Part shown: one piece after another, positions 26,473 through 35,779 of the stretch | Layout of the letters: the number at the start of each line of letters is the position of its first letter | How positions within the stretch are numbered: position 1 is the first letter of the stretch | Origin: Falsiphaeobacter marinintestinus | Lineage (GTDB): Bacteria; Pseudomonadota; Alphaproteobacteria; Rhodobacterales; Rhodobacteraceae | DNA: 64,000 nucleotides | Reading direction: 5' to 3' | Assembly (NCBI RefSeq): GCF_007923355.1 | Contig: NZ_VOGO01000001.1 | Location: forward strand, 798,930 to 862,929 | Translations under genes and position numbers: made by a program | Notes under the pieces: generated by a model | What the model was told of the DNA's origin: nothing | Database searches by the model: none | Seen by the model: only the letters and a program-made list of their open reading frames with translations

Positions 26473-27792
26473 ATGACTGACACGCGCGACCAGTTTGCCC
26501 TGATCGGGGCTGGCCCGATGGGGCTGGCGATGGCCAAGGTTCTGAAGGAACAGGGCATCGCCTTTCAGGGCTTCGAATTGCATTCGGATGTCGGCGGGCT
26601 TTGGGACATTGATGGCCCGAAATCCACGATGTACGACACGGCGCATCTGATCTCATCCAAGCGGATGACAGAATTCGACGACTTCCCGATGAAGGACGAC
26701 ACCGCCGAATACCCTTCGCATCGCGAACTCAAAGGGTACTTCAAGGATTTCGCAAAAGCCTTCGACCTTTACGAGCAATATCGCTTCAACACCGAAGTAA
26801 CCCGCGTCCAGCCACTGGGCGGCCCAGGTGACGGCTGGCAGGTCTGCTGGCGCGACGCAGATGGCGACCACGAGGCTGAATTCGCCGGTGTCATGATCGC
26901 CAACGGCACCCTGTCAGAACCCAACATGCCCGCCTTCCCCGGTCAATTCGATGGCGAACTGATCCATTCGTCCCAATACCGCAGCCCCAACCAGTTTGAC
27001 GGCAAGCGCGTGCTGATCGTCGGCGCAGGCAATTCCGGCTGCGACATCGCCGTCGATGCGATCCATCACGGCACGTCCTGCGACCTGTCGATGCGGCGCG
27101 GCTATTACTTCGTGCCAAAATACGTCTTCGGCAAACCCGCCGACACGTTGGGCGGCGCGATCAAGCTGCCGATGTGGTTAAAGCGCAAGGTCGACGGGCT
27201 GATCCTCAGTTGGTTTGTCGGAAACCCGCAGAAATATGGCTTTCCCAAGCCCGACTACGCGTTGTACGAAAGCCACCCGGTAGTCAATTCGCTGGTGCTG
27301 TATCACGCCGGTCACGGCGATCTGAAGATCCGCGCCGATATCGAACGAATTGATGGAAAAACCGTACACTTCAAGGATGGCGCACACAGCGACTACGACA
27401 TGATCCTCGCCGCCACCGGGTACAAGCTGCACTATCCATTCATCGACCGTGATCTGCTGAACTGGCAGGGCGACGCGCCGCATCTGTATCTGAACGCCAT
27501 GCATCCAGACCGCGACGATCTGTTCGTTCTGGGCATGGTCGAAGCCAGCGGGCTGGGCTGGCAAGGCCGCCACGAACAGGCCGAAATGGTCGCGCGCTAT
27601 ATCAAAGGTCTGCAAAACGAAGCGCCGTCTGCGAAAGAGCTGCAACAGACCAAAGCAGCCGGATTTCACCGCGCCACAGGCGGCATGAACTATGTGAAAC
27701 TTGCTCGGATGGCCTATTACGTCGACAAGGCAACCTACCGTAAAGCGGTCACCGACTGGATCAGAAAACTCTCGGCAGGAGCCAAGGCATGA
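26473..27792 (+). CDS. Flavin-containing monooxygenase
   Basis: A 439-residue class B flavoprotein monooxygenase. The FAD motif is GAGPMG (12-17), the NADPH motif GAGNSG (184-189), and the FMO fingerprint F-x-G-x3-H-x3-Y/F appears as FDGELIHSSQY (159-169). Such enzymes oxygenate soft heteroatoms or perform Baeyer-Villiger reactions with NADPH and O2. It differs from the TMA monooxygenase at 40-41 kb. First gene of an operon of four whose stops and starts all overlap as ATGA. The ATG at 26473 has GGGAGG upstream, so the frame opening at 26377 is not used. Confidence 0.9.
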   Translation: MTDTRDQFALIGAGPMGLAMAKVLKEQGIAFQGFELHSDVGGLWDIDGPKSTMYDTAHLISSKRMTEFDDFPMKDDTAEYPSHRELKGYFKDFAKAFDLYEQYRFNTEVTRVQPLGGPGDGWQVCWRDADGDHEAEFAGVMIANGTLSEPNMPAFPGQFDGELIHSSQYRSPNQFDGKRVLIVGAGNSGCDIAVDAIHHGTSCDLSMRRGYYFVPKYVFGKPADTLGGAIKLPMWLKRKVDGLILSWFVGNPQKYGFPKPDYALYESHPVVNSLVLYHAGHGDLKIRADIERIDGKTVHFKDGAHSDYDMILAATGYKLHYPFIDRDLLNWQGDAPHLYLNAMHPDRDDLFVLGMVEASGLGWQGRHEQAEMVARYIKGLQNEAPSAKELQQTKAAGFHRATGGMNYVKLARMAYYVDKATYRKAVTDWIRKLSAGAKA

Positions 27793-28691
27793 CCGGCATT
27801 GACGAGGTGATGATCAACTTCAGCCCCACCGCCATGCTGGTGCTGAATGCCATCCTTGCGGTGGTCATGTTTTCCATCGCGATTGACCTGAAGACCGAAG
27901 ATTTCAAGGCCCTCGGCAAAGCCCCCAAGCCGCTGATTGTGGGTTTGTTTTCACAGTTCATCGTGCTTCCGATCCTGACCTATCTGATGGTTGTCGCCCT
28001 GCAACCACGGGCATCCATTGCTCTGGGCCTGATCCTGATCGCAGCTTGCCCGGGTGGCAATATCTCGAACTTCATCACCCACCGCGCGGGTGGAAACGCG
28101 GCTTTGTCCGTCTCGATGACTGCGGTCGCCACCGTTGGGGCAATCCTGCTGACCCCAATCAACATCGCGCTATGGGGCGGCCTGTATGGCCCAACCCGCG
28201 AGATCCTGAAACAGACCGCGATTGACCCGGTGTCAGTGGCCATCACCGTCGGGCTGATGCTAATCCTGCCGCTGATCCTTGGCATGACACTGAACGCAAC
28301 GCGCCCGGACCTGACCCGCCGCATCCGGCGCCCGCTGCAAACGCTGGCGATGGCGATTTTCTTCGGCTTCGTCATTGTCGCACTGGCTGGAAACTGGACG
28401 TTCTTCCTAGCCTTCGCAGGCTCGGTCTTGGGTCTGGTCATCCTGCACAACGCGCTTGCACTTGGCGCCGGGTTCTCGGTCGCAACGCTGGCGGGGCTGT
28501 CGCCCTACAACCGCCGCGCTGTGACAATCGAAACCGGCATCCAGAATTCGGGTCTTGGGTTGGTATTGATCTTCGCCTTCTTCGGGGGTTTGGGCGGTAT
28601 GGCCGTGGTCGCCGCGCTTTGGGGGATCTGGCATGCAATTTCCGGCATTGCGCTGGCCAGCGTCATGTCCCGGACCGAGGCCGCGCGATGA
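27789..28691 (+). CDS. Bile acid:sodium symporter (BASS) family transporter
   Basis: A 300-residue inner-membrane protein with about nine or ten hydrophobic segments and the BASS fold. The two conserved crossover regions are visible: CPGGNISNFIT and ETGIQNSGLGLVL (the E-x4-N-x2-L type motif). Members move steroid acids, organic anions or keto acids with sodium. Translation overlaps the monooxygenase stop by 4 bases. In this operon it most likely imports the compound degraded by the adjacent oxidoreductases. Confidence 0.88.
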   Translation: MTGIDEVMINFSPTAMLVLNAILAVVMFSIAIDLKTEDFKALGKAPKPLIVGLFSQFIVLPILTYLMVVALQPRASIALGLILIAACPGGNISNFITHRAGGNAALSVSMTAVATVGAILLTPINIALWGGLYGPTREILKQTAIDPVSVAITVGLMLILPLILGMTLNATRPDLTRRIRRPLQTLAMAIFFGFVIVALAGNWTFFLAFAGSVLGLVILHNALALGAGFSVATLAGLSPYNRRAVTIETGIQNSGLGLVLIFAFFGGLGGMAVVAALWGIWHAISGIALASVMSRTEAAR

Positions 28692-29617
28692 CCCGGATCC
28701 TGATCACTGGCGCAGGCGGCATGGTGGGCCGCGCCCTTCTGAACGAACTGGCAGGTCATGACGTGATCGCCACCGACATCGCCCCTTTCGATCTGCCCGA
28801 GGGCATGCGTTTCGAACGGATGGACGTCACCAGCGACGATCCGGCCCGCCTGATCGCTGACCTCAAACCCGAAGTCATTGTGCATCTGGCGTCGATCGTC
28901 ACACCGCCAAAGGGCACCGGGCGCGACTTTGCCTATCAGGTCGATGTCACCGGCACCCGCAACGTGCTGGACGCCGCGCTGGCCAATGGCGTGCGCCGAT
29001 TGGTGGTGACCTCATCCGGGGCAGCCTATGGCTATCACCCGGACAATCCCGACTGGCTGACTGAATCCGACGCGATCCGGGGCAATGTCGAGTTTGCTTA
29101 CTCCGACCACAAACGACAGGTCGAAGAGATGCTGGCGCAGGCCCGTCAGGACTCTGCAGAACTGGAACAGGTCGTGTTGAGGGTTGGCACCGTGCTGGGC
29201 GCTGGCACAGAAAACCAGATCACCGCCCTGTTCCGCAAACCCCGCCTGTTGGCGATCAAGGGCTGCGAAAGCCCGTTCGTGTTTATCTGGACCACCGATC
29301 TGGCCCGCATCCTGCACCGCGCGGCAACCGATGGCCCCGCCGGGATTTTTAACGTGGCCGGGGATGGCGCGATGGGGGTCACCGATCTGGCAGGCGTGCT
29401 GGACAAACCAATCCTGCGCCTGCCCGCGTGGTCGCTTAAGGCGGCATTGGCCATCGCCCACCCACTGGGCCTGTCTCAATACGGCCCCGAACAGGTGCGG
29501 TTTCTGCAATACCGTCCAGTTCTGGCCAACGATGCGCTGAAACGTGACTTCGGGTATACGCCCGAAATGACCAGCGCCGAGGTGTTCGACTTTTGGAAAA
29601 CGCAGGCGGGCTTATGA
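28688..29617 (+). CDS. NAD(P)-dependent epimerase/dehydratase (extended SDR)
   Basis: A 309-residue extended short-chain dehydrogenase. The nucleotide-binding glycine motif is TGAGGMVG (about 7-14), and the catalytic Tyr and Lys are in AYSDHKRQ, following the serine of VTSSGAAYG. It resembles the 3-beta-hydroxysteroid dehydrogenase / epimerase branch. Both ends overlap their neighbours by ATGA. With the monooxygenase and second dehydrogenase it suggests oxidation of an alcohol or ketone substrate, but the substrate is unknown. Confidence 0.85.
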   Translation: MTRILITGAGGMVGRALLNELAGHDVIATDIAPFDLPEGMRFERMDVTSDDPARLIADLKPEVIVHLASIVTPPKGTGRDFAYQVDVTGTRNVLDAALANGVRRLVVTSSGAAYGYHPDNPDWLTESDAIRGNVEFAYSDHKRQVEEMLAQARQDSAELEQVVLRVGTVLGAGTENQITALFRKPRLLAIKGCESPFVFIWTTDLARILHRAATDGPAGIFNVAGDGAMGVTDLAGVLDKPILRLPAWSLKAALAIAHPLGLSQYGPEQVRFLQYRPVLANDALKRDFGYTPEMTSAEVFDFWKTQAGL

Positions 29618-30387
29618 AAACAGCTGTCATTTCAGGAGGCGCCGGAGGTCTGGGCCGTGCATTGGCAAAGGGGCTTCAGGCGCAGGGTTGGCGCACGGTA
29701 TTGCTGGATCTCGATGTCAGTGGGCTGGACCAAACCGACCAACAGATGCCCATCGCCTGCGACCTGACCGACCCGAATCAGATGAGCGCCGCAGTCCGGC
29801 AGGTGTGGGAGACCTGCACGTCAGTCGATCTGGTGATTTATAACGCCGGAATCACACAGATTGGCGGGTTTGCCGATATGCCCGACGCCACCCATCGCAA
29901 AGTTTTCGAAATCAATTATTTCGCCGCCGTTGCCATGGCGCGGGCGTTCCTTGCGCCTGTGCGAGCGGCGAAGGGTGTACATCTTGCGATCTCGTCGGTG
30001 GCGGGGTTTTCGCCTTTGTACCACCGCACCGCCTATGCCGCGTCAAAACACGCGATGGAGGGGTTTTTCAAATCCCTGCGGTCCGAGGAAGCCCCTTTTG
30101 GCGTGCGGACTCTGATCGCCGCCCCCTCGTTTGTCGCCACAAACATCGGCAATGACGACCGCCAGCCTGACGGGATCGCCAGACCCGGATCGGCCACGGA
30201 CGGGGTGGATTACATGACCCCCGACGACGCAGCGGCCGAGATCCTGAAAGGGCTGGCCCGCGACCGCGCGATGATCCCGGTGGGCCGGGTTGCGCGGCTG
30301 AGCTGGTGGATCAACCGGGTATCGCCTGCCTTGTTCCAGCGGTTGATGGAAAAGAACATCCGCGACACGAGCCGTCCTGCCCGATAA
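29614..30387 (+). CDS. Short-chain dehydrogenase/reductase
   Basis: A 257-residue classical SDR. The cofactor motif is SGGAGGLGRALA (about 7-18), NAG is intact in YNAGITQIGG, and the active site is the serine of AISSVAG plus YAASK. A carboxy-terminal amphipathic extension (SWWINRVSPALFQRLMEKN) may associate with the membrane. Last gene of the four-gene operon. A hairpin at 30390-30414 follows at once. The ATG at 29614 overlaps the previous stop. Confidence 0.88.
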   Translation: MKTAVISGGAGGLGRALAKGLQAQGWRTVLLDLDVSGLDQTDQQMPIACDLTDPNQMSAAVRQVWETCTSVDLVIYNAGITQIGGFADMPDATHRKVFEINYFAAVAMARAFLAPVRAAKGVHLAISSVAGFSPLYHRTAYAASKHAMEGFFKSLRSEEAPFGVRTLIAAPSFVATNIGNDDRQPDGIARPGSATDGVDYMTPDDAAAEILKGLARDRAMIPVGRVARLSWWINRVSPALFQRLMEKNIRDTSRPAR

Positions 30388-30389
30388 GC

Positions 30390-30424
30390 CGCACCGCGTG
30401 TCGCAAGCGGTGCGTTTGAGTATT
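30390..30424 (+). terminator. Terminator after the monooxygenase operon
   Basis: An 8-bp GC stem (30390-30397/30407-30414) with a 9-base loop directly follows the last gene and is followed by a T-rich stretch (TTTGAGTATTTT). Confidence 0.65.
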
Positions 30425-30507
30425 TTCAAAGAGAAGAAAGCCAAAAAGGGAGGCACGCGCGGTCTGGGCCTGCGCCAAACTGTCTGGTTTTTATGACGCG
30501 TGACGCC

Positions 30508-30538
30508 TTGACCTTCCCCTGACTGGAACCCTTATCTG
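30508..30538 (+). promoter_or_regulatory. CueR/HmrR-type copper-responsive promoter of copA
   Basis: TTGACC at 30508-30513 serves as the -35 element, and TTATCT or TATCTG (30532-30538) as the -10, giving an over-long 18-19 base spacer. Inside the spacer lies a CCTTCC ... GGAA dyad, the pattern bound by MerR-family copper sensors that untwist an elongated spacer. It lies about 30 bases upstream of copA, whose operon encodes such a regulator. Confidence 0.72.
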
Positions 30539-30569
30539 ATCCGCATAAACTCAGAACGGGACCAAAGCG

Positions 30570-33080
30570 ATGTCGGACGCGACAACGAGATTACAGATCA
30601 GCGGAATGGGGTGTGCGTCTTGCGTGGGCCGGGTCGACAAGGCGCTGCGCGCGGTGCCGGGGGTGCGTGAAGCATCAATCAATCTGGCTGCCGAAACGGC
30701 TGAAATCATCCATGACCAAACTGTGCTGCCCGGCGCGCTGACCGAGGCTTTGGCGCAGGCCGGGTATCCGGCTGTCACCGCTGACGCCGAGTTTGAGATC
30801 GAAGGGATGAGCTGTGCCTCATGTGTCGGGCGGGTCGAAAGGGCGCTCGCCAGTGGCGCAGGCGTGCTGTCGGCGCAGGTGAACCTGGCGACAGAGCGGG
30901 CCCGCGTCACCTATGCGGCAGGCGCGACGGACCCAGACGCCATTGCGGCGATAGCAACGCAGGCTGGCTATTCGGCGCAGGTGGTTGACGCCACCCTGCC
31001 CGATATGGCTGACCGCAAGGCCGACGAGATCCGGCATCTGGCGCGTGCGACCCTGATCGCTGCGGTGCTGGCATTGCCGGTCTTCCTGATCGAGATGGGC
31101 AGTCATATGATCCCGTCGCTGCATCATCTGATCGCGCGGACCATCGGAACCGAGACCAGCCATCTGATCCAGTTCGTTTTGACCACTGCTGTATTGGCCG
31201 GGCCGGGGCGCGTGTTTTACCTCAAGGGCTTCCCTGCCCTGTTTCGCGGTGCTCCGGACATGAATGCCCTGGTCGCGCTGGGGACGTCGGCGGCGTACGG
31301 GTATTCGGTGATTGCAACCTTTGCGCCCAAAGTGCTGCCGACCGGAACTGCAAACGTGTATTATGAAGCTGCGGCGGTGATTGTCGTTCTGATCCTGCTG
31401 GGACGTCTGTTGGAGGCCCGCGCAAAAGGGCGCACGGGGGCTGCGATTCGCAAGCTGGTCGGGCTCCAGCCCGCGACCGCCCTTCTTGATCGCGACGGGC
31501 AGACGGTGGAGCGCCCCATTGCCCAGATCCGCGTCGGGGAAACCGTGCATGTGCGCCCGGGTGAGCGTATCGCCGTGGATGGCGCAGTGCTGACCGGGGC
31601 GTCTTATGTGGATGAAAGCATGATCACCGGAGAACCGGTGCCGGTTGAAAAGACGCCCGGCGCCGAAGTGGTTGGCGGCACTGTCAACGGCACCGGCGCG
31701 CTGAGCCTGCAGGCGACACGGGTCGGCAGCGACACGGCATTGGCCCAGATCATCCGCATGGTGGAACAGGCGCAGGGCGCCAAACTGCCCATTCAGGGGC
31801 TGGTGGACCGGATTACCGGCTGGTTTGTTCCAGCGGTTCTTGCTGCCGCCATGCTGACCGTTCTGATCTGGCTGATGTTCGGCCCCGATCCGGCGCTGTC
31901 ACTGGCGTTGGTCGCCGGTGTGTCGGTGCTGATCATCGCCTGCCCCTGTGCGATGGGTCTGGCGACGCCGACGTCGATCATGGTGGGAACCGGGCGCGCG
32001 GCAGAGCTGGGTGTTCTGTTTCGCAAAGGGGACGCCCTGCAACGCCTGCAGAGCGCCCGTGTTGTGGTGTTGGACAAGACCGGCACGTTGACGATGGGCA
32101 AGCCTGCACTGACGGATCTGGTCACCACTGAAGGCATTGACGCTGACGATCTGCTGCGGCTTTGCGCGTCGGCGGAAGCGCTGTCCGAACACCCCCTGGG
32201 ACGGGCCATTGTCGACGCCGCACATCGCAAAGGACTGGACGCGCCCATTGCCGAGGATGTGCAGGCGCTGACCGGGATGGGGCTGCAGGCCAACGTGGAA
32301 GGCCGCCAGATCCTGATCGGGGCCGAGCGGTTGATGGACCGGGAACACATCCCGACAGGTGCCTTGACGGACGCGGCCCAAACCCTCAGCGCCAAGGGCC
32401 GCAGCCCGGTCTTTGTTGCGCTGGACGGCAAACTGGCCGGGCTGATCGCCATGTCTGACCCGATCAAACCGACGTCTCCGGCAGCGATCCGCGCGCTGAA
32501 GGCGCAGGGGCTTGGGGTCGCCATGGTCACAGGCGACGCCAAAGCCACAGCCGACGCCGTCGCGGCCGAGCTGGGCATCGACCATGTTGTGGCAGGCGTT
32601 TTGCCTGACGGCAAAGTGGCAGCACTTGAAACGCTCAGGGAGCAATACGGCCAACTGGCCTTTGTCGGCGACGGCATCAACGACGCCCCGGCCCTGGCGG
32701 CGGCAGATATCGGCATCGCCATCGGCACCGGGACGGATGTGGCGATTGAAGCTGCGGATGTGGTGCTGATGTCGGGGGATCTGCAAGGCGTGGTCACTGC
32801 CTTTGATCTGAGCCGCAGAACCATGCGCAACATCAAGCAGAACCTGTTCTGGGCTTTCGGGTATAACACGGTGCTGATCCCGGTGGCCGCCGGGGTGCTT
32901 TATCCCTTTGGCGGACCACTGTTGTCGCCCGCGCTCGCGGCAGGGGCGATGGCCCTGTCCAGCGTGTTCGTGCTGACCAATGCGCTGCGCTTGCGTCGGG
33001 TCCGCCCGGCGCTGACAAAGCCCGACACACCCTTGCAAAATACCGTAACCAAGGGCGCCCAGCCCTCGCTCGCCGGATAG
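30570..33080 (+). CDS. copA: Copper-exporting P1B-type ATPase
   Basis: An 836-residue inner-membrane Cu(I) efflux ATPase. Two amino-terminal metal-binding domains carry GMGCASC (C15, C18) and GMSCASC (C82, C85). The actuator loop has TGEPVPVEK. The transport-site motif CPC is C458-P-C460, and the phosphorylated aspartate is D502 in DKTGT. The nucleotide domain has [10 protein letters not shown], and the hinge is GDGINDAP. The YN and M-x2-SS motifs near the end (GYNTV, MALSSV) are those of the Cu(I) subgroup P1B-1. It is followed 9 bases later by the cueR gene, one operon under a copper-responsive promoter. Confidence 0.95.
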   Translation: MSDATTRLQISGMGCASCVGRVDKALRAVPGVREASINLAAETAEIIHDQTVLPGALTEALAQAGYPAVTADAEFEIEGMSCASCVGRVERALASGAGVLSAQVNLATERARVTYAAGATDPDAIAAIATQAGYSAQVVDATLPDMADRKADEIRHLARATLIAAVLALPVFLIEMGSHMIPSLHHLIARTIGTETSHLIQFVLTTAVLAGPGRVFYLKGFPALFRGAPDMNALVALGTSAAYGYSVIATFAPKVLPTGTANVYYEAAAVIVVLILLGRLLEARAKGRTGAAIRKLVGLQPATALLDRDGQTVERPIAQIRVGETVHVRPGERIAVDGAVLTGASYVDESMITGEPVPVEKTPGAEVVGGTVNGTGALSLQATRVGSDTALAQIIRMVEQAQGAKLPIQGLVDRITGWFVPAVLAAAMLTVLIWLMFGPDPALSLALVAGVSVLIIACPCAMGLATPTSIMVGTGRAAELGVLFRKGDALQRLQSARVVVLDKTGTLTMGKPALTDLVTTEGIDADDLLRLCASAEALSEHPLGRAIVDAAHRKGLDAPIAEDVQALTGMGLQANVEGRQILIGAERLMDREHIPTGALTDAAQTLSAKGRSPVFVALDGKLAGLIAMSDPIKPTSPAAIRALKAQGLGVAMVTGDAKATADAVAAELGIDHVVAGVLPDGKVAALETLREQYGQLAFVGDGINDAPALAAADIGIAIGTGTDVAIEAADVVLMSGDLQGVVTAFDLSRRTMRNIKQNLFWAFGYNTVLIPVAAGVLYPFGGPLLSPALAAGAMALSSVFVLTNALRLRRVRPALTKPDTPLQNTVTKGAQPSLAG

Positions 33081-33089
33081 GAGGTCCAT

Positions 33090-33485
33090 ATGAACATCGG
33101 GGATGTCTCAACCCGCTGCGGTCTGCCCGCGAAAACCATCCGTTATTACGAAGACATTGGGCTGGTCACGCCGGCGCGCGGTGAAAACGGGTACCGGTCG
33201 TTTCGCGAACAGGACCTGCACAAGCTGTCGTTTCTGGGACGGGCCCGCACGCTTGGCTTTACCATCGAAGACTGCCGGACCCTGATGGCGCTGTACGAAG
33301 ATGAGACCCGCGCCAGCGCCGACGTCAAAAAGGTGGCACGCGATCACCTGCGCAAGATCGAAGACAAAATCGCCGATCTGGAAGCGATGCGCGATACGCT
33401 TACCCATCTGGTCGATGCCTGCGCCGGGGACAATCGCCCCGACTGCCCGATCCTGAAAGATCTGGGGCAGGATCTGGCTGGCTGA
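33090..33485 (+). CDS. cueR: Cu(I)-responsive MerR family regulator
   Basis: A 131-residue MerR-type activator of the CueR/HmrR branch. The winged helix-turn-helix covers about residues 1-70, with KTIRYYEDIGL. A dimerisation helix follows, and the metal loop holds C111 and C119 in a C-x7-C arrangement that selects monovalent copper. It is co-transcribed with copA and probably binds the dyad at 30508-30538. The start has AGGAGG. Confidence 0.94.
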   Translation: MNIGDVSTRCGLPAKTIRYYEDIGLVTPARGENGYRSFREQDLHKLSFLGRARTLGFTIEDCRTLMALYEDETRASADVKKVARDHLRKIEDKIADLEAMRDTLTHLVDACAGDNRPDCPILKDLGQDLAG

Positions 33486-33609
33486 GACCGGCTTTGCATC
33501 CTGCAAAAAACCCGTCATGGTGCGCACCGGAACAGACGGGGCCCATCGCGCGCAGGAGGAGCCGGGCCCCGGCACCTGCAGCCCTCCGATCGCGAAAAGG
33601 AATTTCGAA

Positions 33610-34482
33610 ATGGCAAAAGTTGCGTTTCTGGGCCTGGGAGTCATGGGCTATCCGATGGCGGGCCACCTGAAGGCCGCCGGGCATGATGTGTGTGTGTTCA
33701 ACCGCACCGCCGCAAAGGCCGAAAAATGGGTCGAAGAACATGGTGGCAGCATGGGTGTCACACCTGCCGAAGCCGCCAAAGGCGCGGATTTCGTAATGTC
33801 CTGCGTCGGCAATGACGACGATCTGCGGGCTGTGTGTACTGGCCCCGACGGCGCGTTCGCAGGCATGGACAGCGGCACGATCTTTGTTGACCACACCACC
33901 GTGTCAGCCAAAGTCACAGCCGAGCTCTATGCGGTTGCGTCTGACAAGGGCATTGGCTTTGTCGACGCGCCTGTATCGGGTGGTCAGGCAGGGGCCGAGA
34001 ACGGCGTATTGTCAATCATGTGTGGCGGCGATCAGGACAAATACGATGCCGCAGAACCCATCATGCAGGCCTATGGCCGGTCGATCAAACGGCTGGGCGA
34101 CAGCGGTGCGGGGCAGTTGACCAAGATGGTCAACCAGATCTGCATCGCCGGTCTTGTGCAGGGCCTCAGTGAAGGCCTGCATTTTGCCGAAAAAGCCGGG
34201 CTGGATGGCAAGGCTGTGGTCGATGTGATCTCTGGCGGAGCTGCCGGATCGTGGCAGATGGCCAACCGCTATGAAACCATGCTGGACGATCGTTTCGAAC
34301 ACGGGTTCGCAGTAGACTGGATGCGCAAGGATCTGGGCATCTGTCTGGACACCAGCAACGACATCGGCGCCAGCCTGCCGGTGACGGCCTTGGTCGATCA
34401 ATTCTATAAAGACGTCCAGAAGCAGGGGGGCGGGCGCTGGGATACCTCCAGCCTGATCCGCCGTCTTCGGGCTATGGGCTAA
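33610..34482 (+). CDS. 3-hydroxyisobutyrate dehydrogenase-like NAD(P)-dependent oxidoreductase
   Basis: A 290-residue beta-hydroxyacid dehydrogenase. The dinucleotide motif is GLGVMGYPMAGHL (about 7-19), the substrate motif is DAPVSGGQAGAENG, and the catalytic lysine lies in GAGQLTKMVNQ. Members oxidise 3-hydroxyisobutyrate, tartronate semialdehyde or related acids, and the exact substrate is not resolved. The ATG at 33610 follows AAAAGGAA. It stands alone, with a long perfect hairpin 10 bases after the stop. Confidence 0.88.
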   Translation: MAKVAFLGLGVMGYPMAGHLKAAGHDVCVFNRTAAKAEKWVEEHGGSMGVTPAEAAKGADFVMSCVGNDDDLRAVCTGPDGAFAGMDSGTIFVDHTTVSAKVTAELYAVASDKGIGFVDAPVSGGQAGAENGVLSIMCGGDQDKYDAAEPIMQAYGRSIKRLGDSGAGQLTKMVNQICIAGLVQGLSEGLHFAEKAGLDGKAVVDVISGGAAGSWQMANRYETMLDDRFEHGFAVDWMRKDLGICLDTSNDIGASLPVTALVDQFYKDVQKQGGGRWDTSSLIRRLRAMG

Positions 34483-34490
34483 GCTGCAAA

Positions 34491-34522
34491 CGGTGTCCCC
34501 CGCAGATTACCGGGGGACACCG
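34491..34522 (+). terminator. Strong hairpin after the dehydrogenase gene
   Basis: A perfect 11-bp stem (34491-34501/34512-34522) with a 10-base loop. A second stem GGCGGT/ACCGCC (34522-34527/34532-34537) begins at its last base. There is no T-tract, so it may be Rho-assisted or stabilise the mRNA end. Confidence 0.55.
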
Positions 34523-34661
34523 GCGGTCTGCACCGCCAGCGCCCGATGCGGGTTTTTGTGTACTCTTGGTGAAATTTATTGCACAAAGGGAAAGAAACGT
34601 ATCCGCCACGTCGTCAGCCCTGACGTTTTGCCAGCCCGCGATCCGCGCATTGGGATTGAAA

Positions 34662-34748
34662 ATGAAAGATCAAACCACCGCCAAATGGCACTCAGCCTTT
34701 AGTGCCGGTTGCCCCATCCCAAAAGCCGCCGCGCGTCGGGTGGCGTAA
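34662..34748 (+). CDS. Possible 28-residue upstream ORF before the GlxA-type regulator
   Basis: An ATG at 34662 opens a 28-codon frame (MKDQTTAKWHSAF ...) whose TAA ends 2 bases before the ATG of the AraC-family regulator. It has no recognisable similarity or strong Shine-Dalgarno. It might couple translation of the regulator, or be spurious. Confidence 0.25.
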   Translation: MKDQTTAKWHSAFSAGCPIPKAAARRVA

Positions 34749-34750
34749 CG

Positions 34751-35779
34751 ATGGGCAAGCAGGAACAGAAATTTGACGTCGCCGCCTCGGTTGCTTCACC
34801 CATCAAGGACCGTGTCGTCGAAATCTATGTCAGCAAGGGCTTTAACGGGCTTGAGTTGAATTCGGTGACCCATGTGCTGGCCACGGCCAACCTCGTGCTC
34901 AGGCGCGATGTGTTTTCGTGGCGCTTTTCGACAGACACGCCCGGGCTTGTCACTAGCGATCAGGGCACGCTTGTACGGGGCGAACCATCCGTCACCGATC
35001 ATGGTCTGGCCGATATGATGGTCGTCATTGGCGGCAAAAACGCATCGTCCGGCAGTTGGCTGCGCCGTGCGCGCGTCATGCAGCGCAAAGCACGCACCGT
35101 TGTTCTGCTTTCGGACGCGGCCACCGGGTACATCAAGGCCACGCGCGATCCGGCCGGGCGGGTCACCACCCACTGGCGCGATGCGACGACGCTGTCCGAA
35201 ACCGGATATCATCCGAACCTGACCACGCATCTGTCGGAAAACTCGGATGGTATCATCACCTCTGCGGGGGTCGGATCGACGATGGAGTTGATGGTCGGCC
35301 TGATCTCACCCCATCTGACCAACACGCAGGTGGCCGAACTGGGCAATCACCTGTTGCTGCAGACCATTCGCAAAAGCGACGCCGATCAACCCAAATGCAT
35401 CGCCGACACCGAGGGACTGTTTGATGCCCGCCTGACCGAGGCGATCCGCGTGATGGAATCCACCGTGCACGAGCCGTTGTCGATGGACGATCTCACCACC
35501 CATATCGGTGTCTCGACGCGCCATCTTGAGCGGGTGTTTCGCGCCGTGTTCGATGACACGCCCGCCCGGTTCTACAAACGCCTCAGGGTGAAACGCGCGC
35601 GTGCCATGATCGAAGAATCCCTGCTGCCAATGATAGATGTTGCCGTCGCAACCGGCTTTGGATCGTGTTCGACCATGACCAAAGCGGTCAAGGACGAGTA
35701 TGGCGTCACCCCATCCAAGATGCGCGACCGCAAGAAGATCTCGCTGCTGACCTATAACGGGCGGACCAACGCAAGGTAA
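34751..35779 (+). CDS. GlxA family AraC-type transcriptional regulator
   Basis: A 342-residue regulator with a DJ-1/PfpI-like amino-terminal domain (about 15-205) and a carboxy-terminal AraC double helix-turn-helix (about 235-330, MDDLTTHIGVSTRHLERVF ... IDVAVATGFGS). In Pseudomonas, GbdR, CdhR and SouR of this class sense glycine betaine, carnitine and sarcosine, so its place beside the TMAO demethylase suggests a methylated-amine sensor (inference). The ATG at 34751 is preferred over a TTG at 34709. Its last 28 bases overlap the convergent EamA transporter gene. Confidence 0.85.
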   Translation: MGKQEQKFDVAASVASPIKDRVVEIYVSKGFNGLELNSVTHVLATANLVLRRDVFSWRFSTDTPGLVTSDQGTLVRGEPSVTDHGLADMMVVIGGKNASSGSWLRRARVMQRKARTVVLLSDAATGYIKATRDPAGRVTTHWRDATTLSETGYHPNLTTHLSENSDGIITSAGVGSTMELMVGLISPHLTNTQVAELGNHLLLQTIRKSDADQPKCIADTEGLFDARLTEAIRVMESTVHEPLSMDDLTTHIGVSTRHLERVFRAVFDDTPARFYKRLRVKRARAMIEESLLPMIDVAVATGFGSCSTMTKAVKDEYGVTPSKMRDRKKISLLTYNGRTNAR

